Positions 7,992 through 16,194 of a stretch of 64,000 nt of DNA are shown piece by piece. The translations under genes were made by a program, and so were the position numbers. Under the pieces are notes generated by a model, which had not been told where the DNA came from, ran no database searches, and saw nothing but the letters and a program-made list of their open reading frames with translations. The stretch is from Acidobacteriota bacterium. Lineage in GTDB: Bacteria; Acidobacteriota; Terriglobia; Terriglobales; Acidobacteriaceae. Numbering within the stretch: the stretch's first letter is position 1; the number at the start of each line of letters is the position of its first letter. The DNA lies in the NCBI GenBank assembly GCA_013289765.1, contig JABCZI010000010.1, positions 124,001 to 188,000 of the forward strand. Reading direction: 5' to 3'.

Positions 7992-9737
7992 TTAATTCCA
8001 CTCATGCTTCATCGCCTTTGCGAATCTCGCCGCGGGCAAAGTATTCAGGACGTCATCTTTGGTAAGCCAGGCACGGCGGGCCTGCAAGATGCCGTAACGA
8101 ATTTTCTCCAGGTGCGAGGTGTGATGAGAATCGGTATTGATGACAATCCGCACCCCGCGCAGTTTGGCCTGCCGCAGGTGTATATCGTTCAAGTCCAGAC
8201 GATCGGGGTAGGAATTCAGTTCCATGGCGACTTTATGTTTTGCTGCGGCCGCGAGCACTGTGTCCATGTCGAACTGGTAGGCATCACGGCGAAGCTGAAT
8301 TCGGCCGGTGGGATGACCGATGATCGAGGTATTCGGATTCGCAACGGCTTTGAGCAGGCGCTCCGTCATCTTTAACGGCTCTTGATTGAAAACGGAGTGG
8401 ACGCTGGCAATGACCACATCCATTTGCGCGAGTACGTCGTCAGAAAGATCAAGGTCGCCGTCGGCGAGGATGTCGACTTCTATTCCGGCAAAGATGGTGA
8501 TGCCATCCATCTTTTTGTTCGCTTCGCGAATGCGCTGGATATGCGCCACGGCCCGCGTGTCATCAAGGCCGTTGGCGAAAGCCAGATTTTTGGAGTGGTC
8601 GGTGATGGCCATGTATTTGTAACCGCGAGCCATGGCGGCCTCAGCCATTTCTTCAATCGTATTGCGGCCGTCGGTTTCAACGGTGTGCATGTGCACGTCG
8701 CCTTGAAGGTCTTCGAGAGTGATCAGGTTCGGGAGGGTATGCTTGTCGGCAGCATCAATCTCGCCCAGATTTTCGCGCAGCTCGGGAGCAACATAATCAA
8801 GTTTGAGCTTGGCGTAAATTTCTTCTTCGGTTCTGCCCGCGACCGGCTCGGCGGTTTTTAGGTCGGCAAGGCTATATTCGTTCAAGGTGTAGCCCATTTT
8901 GAGGGCGCGCTGGCGCAGAGCTACATTATGCGATTTCGATCCGGTGAAATACTGCATGGCCGCGCCAAACGATTCAGGAGGAAGTAACCGGACATCCACC
9001 TGCAGGTCGTTTCGCAATCGGAAGCTGATTTTGTTATCGCCCTGGGCGATGATGCTCATCAGCGGCGGATATTTCGCAATGTACTGCACGGCTTGCTGGC
9101 GTTCAACTTCACCGCAGCAGGCTTGGCCGGTCACCAGAATGTCGAGGTCGCCAACGGTTTCGCGGCCCCGGCGCAAAGAACCCGCGGGCGTGATGCGATC
9201 AAGGCCCGGCAACTTCGCAAGATAGTCCGTGAGCTTTTTCGCTTCCAGTTCAGCGGCGTCGATTAAAAATCGTCCGGAGATCCGGCGATAATCTTCAATT
9301 GCCTTCAGCAGCTTTTGTTCGTGCTTCTCGCCCATGCGCGGTAGTTCGCGGATCTTGCCTTCGCGCGCCAGTTTCTCCACGCCATCCACGTCGCAAACCT
9401 GATGGGCGCTCCAGATCAACGCAATCGTTTTCGGTCCCAAGCCCTGGATCTTCAACAACTGCAGCATGGAGGGATGATACTTCTTGAGCAAGTCGGCTTG
9501 GATCGTGAGAGTTCCAGTGTTGAATAATTCCTGCAGGTTGACCAGCATGCCCTTACCGATGCCGGGGATTGCGAGCACTTTCTTGGGTTCGCCGATCAGA
9601 TCTTTGATCTGCTCGCTTAGATTTTCGATGGCCTGGGCGGCGTTACGGTAGGAGCGGATGCGGAAGGAATCGGCCGCATCGATTTCCAGCAGGTCTGCAG
9701 TTTCGTAAAGGATGCCCGCGATTGCCTTATTATCCAC
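7992..9737 (-). CDS. polX: DNA polymerase/3'-5' exonuclease PolX
   Basis: 581 aa, usual length for bacterial PolX. The N-terminal part holds helix-hairpin-helix segments (KVLAIPGIGKGMLVNLQ and LLKIQGLGPKTIALIW). The family-X nucleotidyltransferase centre is GSLRRGRETVGDLDILVTG (about 196-214), with the catalytic Asp pair DLD and a third Asp in LQVDVRLLPP. The C-terminal PHP domain (about 345-580) carries the metal ligands DVHMHTVETDGR, ITDHS, GIEVDIL, SVHS, NSYPDRLDLND and INTDSHH. It acts in DNA repair gap filling with an intrinsic 3'-5' exonuclease. All metal-binding residues that I can read are intact. Confidence 0.95.
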   Translation of the reverse strand: MDNKAIAGILYETADLLEIDAADSFRIRSYRNAAQAIENLSEQIKDLIGEPKKVLAIPGIGKGMLVNLQELFNTGTLTIQADLLKKYHPSMLQLLKIQGLGPKTIALIWSAHQVCDVDGVEKLAREGKIRELPRMGEKHEQKLLKAIEDYRRISGRFLIDAAELEAKKLTDYLAKLPGLDRITPAGSLRRGRETVGDLDILVTGQACCGEVERQQAVQYIAKYPPLMSIIAQGDNKISFRLRNDLQVDVRLLPPESFGAAMQYFTGSKSHNVALRQRALKMGYTLNEYSLADLKTAEPVAGRTEEEIYAKLKLDYVAPELRENLGEIDAADKHTLPNLITLEDLQGDVHMHTVETDGRNTIEEMAEAAMARGYKYMAITDHSKNLAFANGLDDTRAVAHIQRIREANKKMDGITIFAGIEVDILADGDLDLSDDVLAQMDVVIASVHSVFNQEPLKMTERLLKAVANPNTSIIGHPTGRIQLRRDAYQFDMDTVLAAAAKHKVAMELNSYPDRLDLNDIHLRQAKLRGVRIVINTDSHHTSHLEKIRYGILQARRAWLTKDDVLNTLPAARFAKAMKHEWN

Positions 9738-9790
9738 TCAGTAAGATTAAACAAGAATGCAGCAGAGGGCTAGCGGGGCGAGGCCATGGG

Positions 9791-9814
9791 AGAAGAAACC
9801 GCCGCAAACGGCGG
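9791..9814 (-). terminator. Rho-independent terminator downstream of the cold-shock gene
   Basis: On the minus strand a perfect 6-bp stem CCGCCG/CGGCGG with a TTTG loop (9799-9814) is followed by TTTCTTCT. It sits 66 bp past the stop of the cold-shock gene and just before polX begins, so it separates the two. Confidence 0.65.
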
Positions 9815-9879
9815 GAACTCACTCGCCGTGCGTTGCTGAAGAATCAAAACGTGGACATAATTCAGGCGCTCTTCATTAT

Positions 9880-10089
9880 TTAAGCGCTCTTGGCCACGTT
9901 CGCAGCCTGTGGGCCTTTTTGTCCTTCGGTGATTTCAAACTCCACCGGATCACCCTCTTGCAGGCTTTTATAGCCCTCCGATGTGATCGCGCTGTAGTGT
10001 ACAAAAACGTCTGGGCCATCCGCGCGACCGATGAATCCGTAGCCCTTTGCATTATTGAACCACTTCACTGTTCCTTTCAGCCGTTCCAC
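9880..10089 (-). CDS. CspA-family cold-shock protein
   Basis: 69 aa single OB-fold. RNP1 is KGYGFIGR (residues 15-22) and RNP2 is DVFVHYSAI (27-35), with the usual ending [11 protein letters not shown]. It binds single-stranded RNA/DNA and acts as an RNA chaperone. The start is GTG at 10089, placed 6 nt after an AGGGAGGGG ribosome-binding site. A sigma-70-type promoter lies about 70-95 bp upstream (annotated separately), giving a leader of about 58 nt, in line with the long leaders of cold-shock mRNAs. Monocistronic, ended by the terminator at 9791. Confidence 0.95.
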   Translation of the reverse strand: MERLKGTVKWFNNAKGYGFIGRADGPDVFVHYSAITSEGYKSLQEGDPVEFEITEGQKGPQAANVAKSA

Positions 10090-10153
10090 GCTTAACCCCT
10101 CCCTTCAGCACGCCTTCAGTTGGGGGGCTTAAAGACGTACCTGCATAACACGC

Positions 10154-10182
10154 ATTTTGTAGCGATTAGGATGGAGAGTCAA
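10154..10182 (-). promoter_or_regulatory. Sigma-70-type promoter of the cold-shock gene
   Basis: On the minus strand TTGACT (10182-10177), a 17-bp spacer and CAAAAT (10159-10154). The -35 matches the consensus at five of six bases. Predicted transcription start near 10147. Confidence 0.55.
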
Positions 10183-10206
10183 GGCTAAATGGTTGGAAGA
10201 AAATCC

Positions 10207-10833
10207 TTAGACTTCTTTACGAGGGCGGGAGGTCTGCTTGCCCTTTCCGTGCATAGCGTGATCGAGCCACAGTACCGAAGAGATGGTTTTTGCGTCGCGA
10301 ATGGCACCCCTCAACACCATGCGAAGGGCAACGGAGAGAGGGACGACCCGTAGCTGGATCATCTCATCGTCCTCGGGCTGCGCCACGCCAGCGCGAAGGC
10401 CGGTGGCCAGGTATACGGACATGGTCTCGGCAACGAAGCCGGGGCTGGCATAGAAATTAAAGATGCGGCGCCAGTGGGCGGCGGTGTATCCGGTTTCCTC
10501 CAGCAGCTCGCGCTTGGCCGCTGGAAGAGGCTTTTCGCCGGGATCGATGCGTCCGGCAGGGAGCTCCCAGAGATAATCATTCGCGGCGTGGCGGTATTGG
10601 CGCTCCAGCAATATGCGCGGCGTCGATTGGGATTCATCGACCGCGAGAACCACGACTGAGCCGGTATGGTGAACAATATCGCGCCGCACCCGAATGCCTC
10701 CGGGTTCCTGGACCTCATCGGTGGTGACCCAAAAGGCCGGTCCGCGATAAACCGTGCGCGAAGAAATTAATCGGGCTTTCGGGCGTGAGCGTTTTGTGGA
10801 TTCAACCGGTTTGGACTTAGGCTTTCGTGGCAT
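10207..10833 (-). CDS. NUDIX hydrolase, ADP-ribose pyrophosphatase type
   Basis: 208 aa from the ATG at 10833 (MPRKPKSK). The same frame stays open to 11448, but that extension is the reverse of the DUF2520 gene and is not protein-like. The NUDIX box is complete: G-x5-E-x7-RELLEE-x-G-Y beginning at GRIDPGEKPLP and ending LLEETGY (about residues 107-129). Preceding it, VVVLAVDESQ and LLERQYRHAANDYLWELPAG match ADP-ribose/NDP-sugar pyrophosphatases, where the upstream Arg and WELPAG contact substrate. It cleaves nucleoside diphosphate sugars in the cytosol. It is divergent from the DUF2520 gene (100 bp between starts). Confidence 0.92.
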   Translation of the reverse strand: MPRKPKSKPVESTKRSRPKARLISSRTVYRGPAFWVTTDEVQEPGGIRVRRDIVHHTGSVVVLAVDESQSTPRILLERQYRHAANDYLWELPAGRIDPGEKPLPAAKRELLEETGYTAAHWRRIFNFYASPGFVAETMSVYLATGLRAGVAQPEDDEMIQLRVVPLSVALRMVLRGAIRDAKTISSVLWLDHAMHGKGKQTSRPRKEV

Positions 10834-10933
10834 CAGAACAATATAAAGCACGGAGGCCGTGATCCGGCGGCCGGAAGGGAACTGAGGTTGCAGACGGCGA
10901 AGCGGCGAATGCGATTCTGCTATCCTGCCGGGC

Positions 10934-11800
10934 ATGGCTGTAAGGATTTCCAAGAAGCCGCGGGTCGCAATCGTGGGCGCAGGGAATCTGGCCGGCGCGC
11001 TGGGGATTTCTTTGCGGAAGGCTGGATATCGGATCGAACTAATTATTTCGCGCCCCGGGGCAGCGTCTGTGCAACGTGCTCGACGGCTGGCGCGAGAGGT
11101 TGGGGCATCGGCAGTTTCGGCGACACACGCGCAAATTCGAGCCGGGCTCGTTTGGTTTTCCGTTCCAGACGCAGCAATTTCCAGCGCTGCACATTCCCTA
11201 TTGAGAGCGGCTGATTGGAAAGGAAAAATCGCGCTGCACTCGAGCGGTGCCTTGACTAGTGACGAACTCCGCGTGCTACAGGAGCGAGGAGCCGCTGTCG
11301 CCTCCGTACATCCTCTGATGACATTCGTGCAAGGTTCGCGTCCAACGCTGGCGGAAGTGCCGTTCGCCATCGAGGGAGACCGGAAAGCGGTACGCGCCGC
11401 ACGAATTATCGTTGAGGATTTGCGCGGCCAGTCATTCCCAATTCGCAAAGAGCGGAAGGACGCTTATCACGCATGGGGAATGTTCGTCTCACCGCTACTT
11501 AGCGCGTTGCTGGCCGCCAGTGAGACGGTGGCTGCCGCTGCCGGAGTCGGCCGGAATGCAGCCCGGCAAAGGATGCTCCCCATTCTCAAGAAAACTTTGG
11601 CAAATTACGCGCGTCTCGGAGCGCCTCGTTCGTTTAGCGGTCCCATCGCACGCGGAGATGTTGGAACCGTTAGGAAGCACCTGAAGGTATTACGAACTGT
11701 TCCGGAAGCCCGGGAAGTGTACCTTGCCTTGGCGCGCATTGCGCTGCGCGAGTTGCCCGCGAAGAATCGGGCGGAGTTAGAAAAGATCCTCAAGCACTGA
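10934..11800 (+). CDS. Rossmann-like and DUF2520 domain protein
   Basis: 288 aa. The N-terminal NAD(P)-binding motif VAIVGAGNLAGALGISLRKAGY (split: VAIVGAGNLAG, residues 11-21) is followed by SVPDAAISSAAHSL and the conserved HSSGAL (about 103-108) and SVHPLMTF (about 125-132) motifs of this family. The C-terminal DUF2520 helical domain includes DAYHAWGMFVSPLLSALL and a late FSGPIARGDVGTVRKHL. The architecture resembles 6-phosphogluconate/ketopantoate reductase-like dehydrogenases, and family members have been linked with pantothenate/CoA metabolism by neighbourhood; no direct support for that here. It ends 21 bp before the convergent ribA. Confidence 0.88.
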   Translation: MAVRISKKPRVAIVGAGNLAGALGISLRKAGYRIELIISRPGAASVQRARRLAREVGASAVSATHAQIRAGLVWFSVPDAAISSAAHSLLRAADWKGKIALHSSGALTSDELRVLQERGAAVASVHPLMTFVQGSRPTLAEVPFAIEGDRKAVRAARIIVEDLRGQSFPIRKERKDAYHAWGMFVSPLLSALLAASETVAAAAGVGRNAARQRMLPILKKTLANYARLGAPRSFSGPIARGDVGTVRKHLKVLRTVPEAREVYLALARIALRELPAKNRAELEKILKH

Positions 11801-11820
11801 GTAAGACTGAACAAGAGTAA

Positions 11821-12435
11821 TCATGTGCTGAAGATGTGGCCGAGCTTTTCTTTCTTGGTCTTGAGGTACTCTTCGGCATGAGGACTGGGCGTGACTTCGC
11901 ACGGCACCCGCTCCACGACTTCGATGCCGGCGCGCTGCAAGGCCTCAACCTTATCGGGATTATTCGAAAGCAGTCGCACCTGGATTACGCCCAGTGCCTT
12001 CAGCATCTGGCCGGGGAGGGCGAAGTCGCGCTGGTCGGCCTTGAAGCCGAGGCGCTCATTGGCTTCGACGGTGTCAAGGCCGGAATCCTGCAACTCATAA
12101 GCTTGCAGCTTCGCCATCAGACCGATACCACGGCCTTCCTGCTGTTCATAAATCAAAATCCCCGCACCTTCATCGCGGATCATACCCAGCGCCAGCTCGA
12201 GCTGCTGGCGGCAATCACAACGCAACGAGTGAAAAACATCGCCAGTTAGGCATTGGGAATGTATGCGCACCAGCGGAGGACTGGAGCGAACATCACCCAT
12301 CACGAGGGCGACGGCTTCTTCGATTTCCTGACTTCCGTCGGCGTCAGACTGGGCGCGGAAGCCGTAGATGCGGAACTTGCCCCAGTGGGTGGGAAAATCC
12401 GCGGAAGCAACGGGCTGAATTGGGTCGGCATTCAC
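11821..12435 (-). CDS. ribA: GTP cyclohydrolase II (stand-alone RibA)
   Basis: 204 aa from GTG 12435; the frame continues to 13071 but that part only mirrors the tonB gene. Catalytic zinc ligands are in HSQCLTGDVFHSLRCDCRQQL (split: CLTGDVFHSLRCDC, three Cys). The arginine/GTP motifs are YEQQEGRGIGLMAKL and the C-terminal VRLLSNNPDKVEAL. It opens GTP to the diaminopyrimidine that starts riboflavin and FAD synthesis. There is no fused RibB domain, unlike the common RibBA form. No Shine-Dalgarno precedes the GTG, but a TATAAT lies 6 nt before it, so the message may be leaderless. ribF at 56.1 kb is the other riboflavin gene in the window. Confidence 0.92.
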   Translation of the reverse strand: MNADPIQPVASADFPTHWGKFRIYGFRAQSDADGSQEIEEAVALVMGDVRSSPPLVRIHSQCLTGDVFHSLRCDCRQQLELALGMIRDEGAGILIYEQQEGRGIGLMAKLQAYELQDSGLDTVEANERLGFKADQRDFALPGQMLKALGVIQVRLLSNNPDKVEALQRAGIEVVERVPCEVTPSPHAEEYLKTKKEKLGHIFST

Positions 12436-12499
12436 ATTTTGATTATAGCGGCTGGGCCGACGGACAAATGCGCCGCGATCATCGGGGTAACCGCGGGGG

Positions 12500-13204
12500 C
12501 TAGCCGCGGGCGTGAAAGTGGAAGATGGCATCCTGCTTGGAGGCAATGGCGACTCCGTTATGCATGGCAGGCTGGAAGCGCCAGTTTTCGAGCGCCGCCA
12601 GAACTTTCTGATCAAGTTTGGGGCCCATACTTTCGAGAACGGTCTTACGCACGATTTCTCCGCGCTCATCGATAGTAATCTCGACCACAACTCTTCCTTC
12701 GGATTCCGGCAGTTCCCACGGGTAAGCGACCGGATCGGCAGTGTTGACGGGGAGGGCAGGGCGAATTTCATCCCCGTAAACCGGGCCTCCGGGCAAGGTG
12801 CCGTAGGGATGCCCCGCAGTGGCTCCGTGACCGAGGTGTGAAAGAGTTGCAGTCTTCGCGGTGTCCTCAACTCCGGATGGAGGCAGGACGGCATTCGGCG
12901 GGGAGAGTTTCGCCGGCTTTGGAGTCCGTTTCCAAAGCAGCTTGTCGTGACCGAGCCGCTGATGACGATAGATCTCGGTCGCGCGGTCGGAGGAACTGGT
13001 CGTACTGTCGTCAGGGGACTGAGTTGGCCAATAGACTCGGGCGAGCACTCTGCCGTTGCGTCCGAGCGCAACAGAAGTTGGGTTGATCAGTTGAGGCTCC
13101 GGAGCATGTAGCAGCCACGCGAACAGCAGACTATGCAGCGCGAGCGATGCCGCCAACACCTTGCGCTGTCTGCTTGCGGTTCGGAGATTTAGCTGCGCAA
13201 ACAT
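12500..13204 (-). CDS. TonB-family energy transducer
   Basis: 234 aa. One N-terminal membrane anchor (about 15-32, VLAASLALHSLLFAWLL) is followed by a Pro/Ser/Thr-rich periplasmic linker, and a C-terminal TonB domain: VVVEITIDERGEIVRKTVLE and VLAALENWRFQPAMHNGVAI, ending IFHFHARG. It should couple the inner-membrane proton gradient to outer-membrane receptors. No exbB/exbD or receptor gene is adjacent, so it is an orphan TonB, a common arrangement in bacteria with many receptors. ribA starts 64 bp downstream. Confidence 0.85.
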   Translation of the reverse strand: MFAQLNLRTASRQRKVLAASLALHSLLFAWLLHAPEPQLINPTSVALGRNGRVLARVYWPTQSPDDSTTSSSDRATEIYRHQRLGHDKLLWKRTPKPAKLSPPNAVLPPSGVEDTAKTATLSHLGHGATAGHPYGTLPGGPVYGDEIRPALPVNTADPVAYPWELPESEGRVVVEITIDERGEIVRKTVLESMGPKLDQKVLAALENWRFQPAMHNGVAIASKQDAIFHFHARG

Positions 13205-13339
13205 GCGGAGTGAACTTTGACCTCACTAACAGGTTAGACGCGCTGCCCAGGTATTCGTCAAGACTCTTTCGACTGGATGCTTCAACTTTAGTGATCGCTG
13301 CAAGTGACCGCTGCAAATAGCGCGCTTGGTCCCGGCATG

Positions 13340-13369
13340 TTGGTTGGAATGAAAGAAGGCTGGTAAAAT
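13340..13369 (+). promoter_or_regulatory. Putative tRNA-Ala promoter
   Basis: TTGGTT (13340-13345), an 18-bp spacer and TAAAAT (13364-13369), 30 bp upstream of the mature tRNA 5' end. Confidence 0.4.
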
Positions 13370-13399
13370 GAAATGGCACAGCAGCAATCCATCCCGCGT

Positions 13400-13475
<76 letters not shown>

Positions 13476-13587
13476 ATCAGATCACATTTCCGATGGCGAA
13501 CAACGAAATCGGCTGTCGGACTAGTCGTTTCAACCCTGGAAGTTAGCGCACCTTTCCGTGATTTCCGTGGATGGGGCAAAATTTTGC

Positions 13588-13614
13588 TTGACGATAACCA
13601 GTTACTTATATAAG
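13588..13614 (+). promoter_or_regulatory. Promoter of the arsR operon, -10 overlapped by a 12-bp palindrome
   Basis: TTGACG (13588-13593) and TATAAG (13609-13614), with a 15-bp spacer. The perfect palindrome ACTTATATAAGT (13604-13615) covers the -10 element and is directly followed by TATAAGTT, a partial copy. This is the expected position for an autoregulatory ArsR operator. The start codon lies only 9 nt beyond the -10 box. Confidence 0.55.
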
Positions 13615-13623
13615 TTATAAGTT

Positions 13624-13962
13624 ATGCACAGTCTCGATGCTGCTTTCTCTGCTTTGGCCGACCCGACGCGTCGTGCGATTCTTGCGCGCCTTGCCACGGG
13701 GGAGGCCACCGTCAATGAATTGGCAGAGCCGTTCGAGATGACGCAACCCGCAATCTCCCAGCACCTGAAGGTGCTCGAAGATGCGGGACTAATCGTTCGC
13801 CGAGTCGAGGGTACCAAGCGCCCTCGTCGGCTCGCGAAAGCGGGTATTGAAGCGATGGACCAATGGCTGGCCATGCTGCGAAAAGCCCTGGAGGCAAACT
13901 ACGACCGGCTAGACCTTGTTCTGGCGGGGATGGAAAAACAAAAGAGAGGGAAAAAACGATGA
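13624..13962 (+). CDS. ArsR-family winged-helix transcriptional repressor
   Basis: 112 aa. The fold reads ALADPTRRAILARLATGEATVNELAEPFEMTQPAISQHLKVLEDAGLIVRRVEG in order; recognisable pieces are DPTRRAIL (residues 12-19) and the recognition helix TQPAISQHLKVLEDAG (about 40-55). No metal-binding ELCVCDL Cys motif is present, so it is not an arsenic sensor; ArsR proteins of this kind are typically paired with an SRPBCC protein, as here. It overlaps the next gene by 4 nt (ATGA). There is no Shine-Dalgarno and the promoter abuts the start, so a leaderless message is likely. Confidence 0.92.
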   Translation: MHSLDAAFSALADPTRRAILARLATGEATVNELAEPFEMTQPAISQHLKVLEDAGLIVRRVEGTKRPRRLAKAGIEAMDQWLAMLRKALEANYDRLDLVLAGMEKQKRGKKR

Positions 13963-14423
13963 GCAAGATGACGCTGAAGACTGAAGGAGATACTCACGTA
14001 CTTGTGACCAGGCGCTTCGCGGCGCCTCCAGAAGCCGTGTACCGCGCCCATACCGATCCGAAATTAATCCAGAAATGGTTGCTTGGTCCGGAAGGTTGGA
14101 CGATGCCGGTCTGCATCACCGAGACGAAGCCGGGCGGCAAGTTCCGATACGAATGGACGAATGGCAAAGGCGGTGGATTTCACATCACTGGCGAATACCT
14201 GGAGTTGGAACCTTATAACAGGATCGTACATGTCGAGCGCATGCACCTGCCGGATCCCACGCCAGACAACCATATTGAAACGCGATTTGAAGCCGACGGC
14301 GCTGGAACGCTGATGACCATGCGAATGACGCTGCCCGATGGTAAGACGCGCGCGGCGATGCTTGCAACAGGTATGGAACATGGAATGGAAGCGAGCTACG
14401 TTCGGCTGGAAGGAATGCTTTAG
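13959..14423 (+). CDS. SRPBCC (AHSA1-like) domain protein
   Basis: 154 aa from the ATG overlapping the arsR stop (the longer frame to 13863 only mirrors arsR). One START/Bet v1-like domain: VTRRFAAPPEAVYRAHTDP, KWLLGPEGWTMPVC, GGKFRYEWTNGKGG, FHITGEYLELEPYNRIVHVE and a helical end GMEHGMEASYVRLEGML. AHSA1-type proteins have a hydrophobic cavity for small ligands; no ligand is known for this one. Its coupling to the ArsR gene suggests the regulator controls it, perhaps by a shared small-molecule signal (inference). Confidence 0.9.
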   Translation: MSKMTLKTEGDTHVLVTRRFAAPPEAVYRAHTDPKLIQKWLLGPEGWTMPVCITETKPGGKFRYEWTNGKGGGFHITGEYLELEPYNRIVHVERMHLPDPTPDNHIETRFEADGAGTLMTMRMTLPDGKTRAAMLATGMEHGMEASYVRLEGML

Positions 14424-14444
14424 TCCTTACCAGCTAAGGCGGGA

Positions 14445-14996
14445 ATGTCGAATACCGGGAGGTTCAGCTTGATTTACAAAATATTGGGCAGTATCACATT
14501 GATGTTGGCTCTGTTGGTCCTCGGTGCATGGAACTTCCACACGACCGTCCGCGCGGAGCGTACCTTCAACGCCCCTGTAGCGGACGTATGGAGAGTTTGG
14601 AACGATACGGACTCTGTTAAGAAGTGGTGGGGGCCCAAGGGCTACACCGCACTCGTCGTCCGGAACGACGTGCGAGAGAGTGGCAGCTATCTTTGGGCGA
14701 TGAAATCTGCGCAAGGAAAGATGTTTTGGAGCACCGGAACCTACAAGGAAGTCGTCGCAAACAAGAAAATCGTGTCAACGATGTCTTTCTCTAACGAGAA
14801 CGGGGAAACAATTCCCGGCTCGCAGGTATCGGTTCCAGGGCAGTGGCCTAACGAGATCACGATTATCGTTGAATTCAGTGAATCTAAGGGGAAGACCAGA
14901 GTCACTGTTGCAGAAGTAGGCATTCCGCTCATCGTGTACGCCCTGTCGAAGATTGGTTGGGCTCAGCAGTTTGACAAGATTCAATTGTTGCTCTGA
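14445..14996 (+). CDS. Membrane-anchored SRPBCC domain protein
   Basis: 183 aa. Residues about 9-29 (LIYKILGSITLMLALLVLGAW) form a signal anchor; the SRPBCC domain follows (VRAERTFNAPVADVWRVWND, KKWWGPKGYTALVV, GSYLWAMKSAQGKMFWSTG, EVGIPLIVYALSKIGWAQQF). This puts an AHSA1-like ligand-binding domain on the outer face of the membrane or, if cleaved, outside the cytoplasm. It lies 21 bp after the first SRPBCC gene, in the same operon. The C-terminus is shorter than usual, ending shortly after the last helix begins. Confidence 0.82.
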   Translation: MSNTGRFSLIYKILGSITLMLALLVLGAWNFHTTVRAERTFNAPVADVWRVWNDTDSVKKWWGPKGYTALVVRNDVRESGSYLWAMKSAQGKMFWSTGTYKEVVANKKIVSTMSFSNENGETIPGSQVSVPGQWPNEITIIVEFSESKGKTRVTVAEVGIPLIVYALSKIGWAQQFDKIQLLL

Positions 14997-15108
14997 AGAA
15001 AGGTGACTCGTCTTTTGCCAACTCCCGGTTAGTCGGCAAACAGGAGCCTGTTCTCGACGGTTACAGGTATGCTGGACGGTAAGATGCCATTGAGAGAGGC
15101 TCCACGAT

Positions 15109-15921
15109 ATGACACGACCAACGACGCAGGCGATTTCACCGTTCTTCATCGTCAGCAACGTCGATCAAGCCATCGCATTTTACCGCGACAAACTTGGCTT
15201 TGAGACGAGATTCCAGCAGCCGGATCAAAACCCTTTTTTCGCCATCGTCGGCCGCGACGGAGCGCAGATCTTCGTCAAATCCGATAAAGACACGGCGCCG
15301 CTGCCGAACCCCAAGCGTAATCCCTCCATGAGGTGGGACGCCTTCGTCTACGCAGCAGACCCGGATGCGCTCGCCGTCGAATTCGCCGATGGTGGTGCAG
15401 CATTCAGCGTGCCGCTTAAGGATACCCACGATGGTCTTCGCGGCTTCGAGATTTGCGACCCTGACGGCTACGTCTTGTTCTTCGGCAGACCGAGGAACAC
15501 GGTCCGTACTATGAACGATGTACCCGCTGAAACTCTCTCCAAACCGACACTTCTTGCCGCCGAACCTCAGCTCTTTGTCAGCGACGTCGCAGCCTCGTGT
15601 GAGTTCTATACGAAAAAGCTAGGGTTCACAGTTGCCTTCATCTATGGCGAGCCGCCATTCTACGGCCAAGTGTTTCGGGATGGAGCCAGGTTGAATATCC
15701 GACATCTGGACGAACCCGCCATCAACCCGGAACTTCTTGACAAAGAACACCTGCTCTCCGCATCCATCACAGTCGATGATGCAGAGCCACTCTTCCTGGA
15801 GTTTCAAACCGCAGGTGTGTTATTTCATCAGACACTCAAGACAGAATCATGGGGCGCTCGTACATTCATCGTTCGTGATCCCGACGGCAATCTCATCCTT
15901 TTTTCAGGTCGAGGGCGCTAG
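15109..15921 (+). CDS. Tandem VOC-domain protein (glyoxalase/bleomycin-resistance fold)
   Basis: 270 aa with an AGAGAGG site upstream. Two complete VOC modules: residues about 7-130 (FFIVSNVDQAIAFYRDKLGF to DPDGYVLFFGRPR) and about 147-268 (QLFVSDVAASCEFYTKKLGF to DPDGNLILFSGRG). A fused pair of VOC modules can form one metal site; the usual His/Glu ligands are partly replaced, so metal binding and enzyme activity are uncertain. Possible roles are small-molecule sequestration or lactoylglutathione-type chemistry. It lies 112 bp after the SRPBCC genes and may belong to the same resistance-like gene group. Confidence 0.85.
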   Translation: MTRPTTQAISPFFIVSNVDQAIAFYRDKLGFETRFQQPDQNPFFAIVGRDGAQIFVKSDKDTAPLPNPKRNPSMRWDAFVYAADPDALAVEFADGGAAFSVPLKDTHDGLRGFEICDPDGYVLFFGRPRNTVRTMNDVPAETLSKPTLLAAEPQLFVSDVAASCEFYTKKLGFTVAFIYGEPPFYGQVFRDGARLNIRHLDEPAINPELLDKEHLLSASITVDDAEPLFLEFQTAGVLFHQTLKTESWGARTFIVRDPDGNLILFSGRGR

Positions 15922-16194
15922 CAAGTGGGCGGGATTGAGGCGAAAATGCAACGACAGTCGTGACTCATAAACATAATTCAAGAACGACCCCGGCATCATT
16001 CGCTGGAATAATGTGCACAAGTGAGAGAGAATAAAAGGCGAGCCTTGCGGAGTGGTGCGGTTCGGCGCTTAGGCGGCAGGTTGACTGAAGGCGCCGGATT
16101 TTTACTGCGCGACTAAACACTGCTGCCTGGTTCGGCTGCTGTATTCAGCGCCGCCGCGACCTGCGATTCGCTCACCGGAGAAATATTCGTCATC

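Noticed and set aside
10834-11448. 205-residue N-terminal extension of the NUDIX open frame
   Set aside because: It is the exact reverse of the DUF2520 gene, which has family motifs throughout; the extension has none.
12436-13071. N-terminal extension of the ribA open frame
   Set aside because: It overlaps tonB in another frame; only the part after the GTG at 12435 aligns with GTP cyclohydrolase II.
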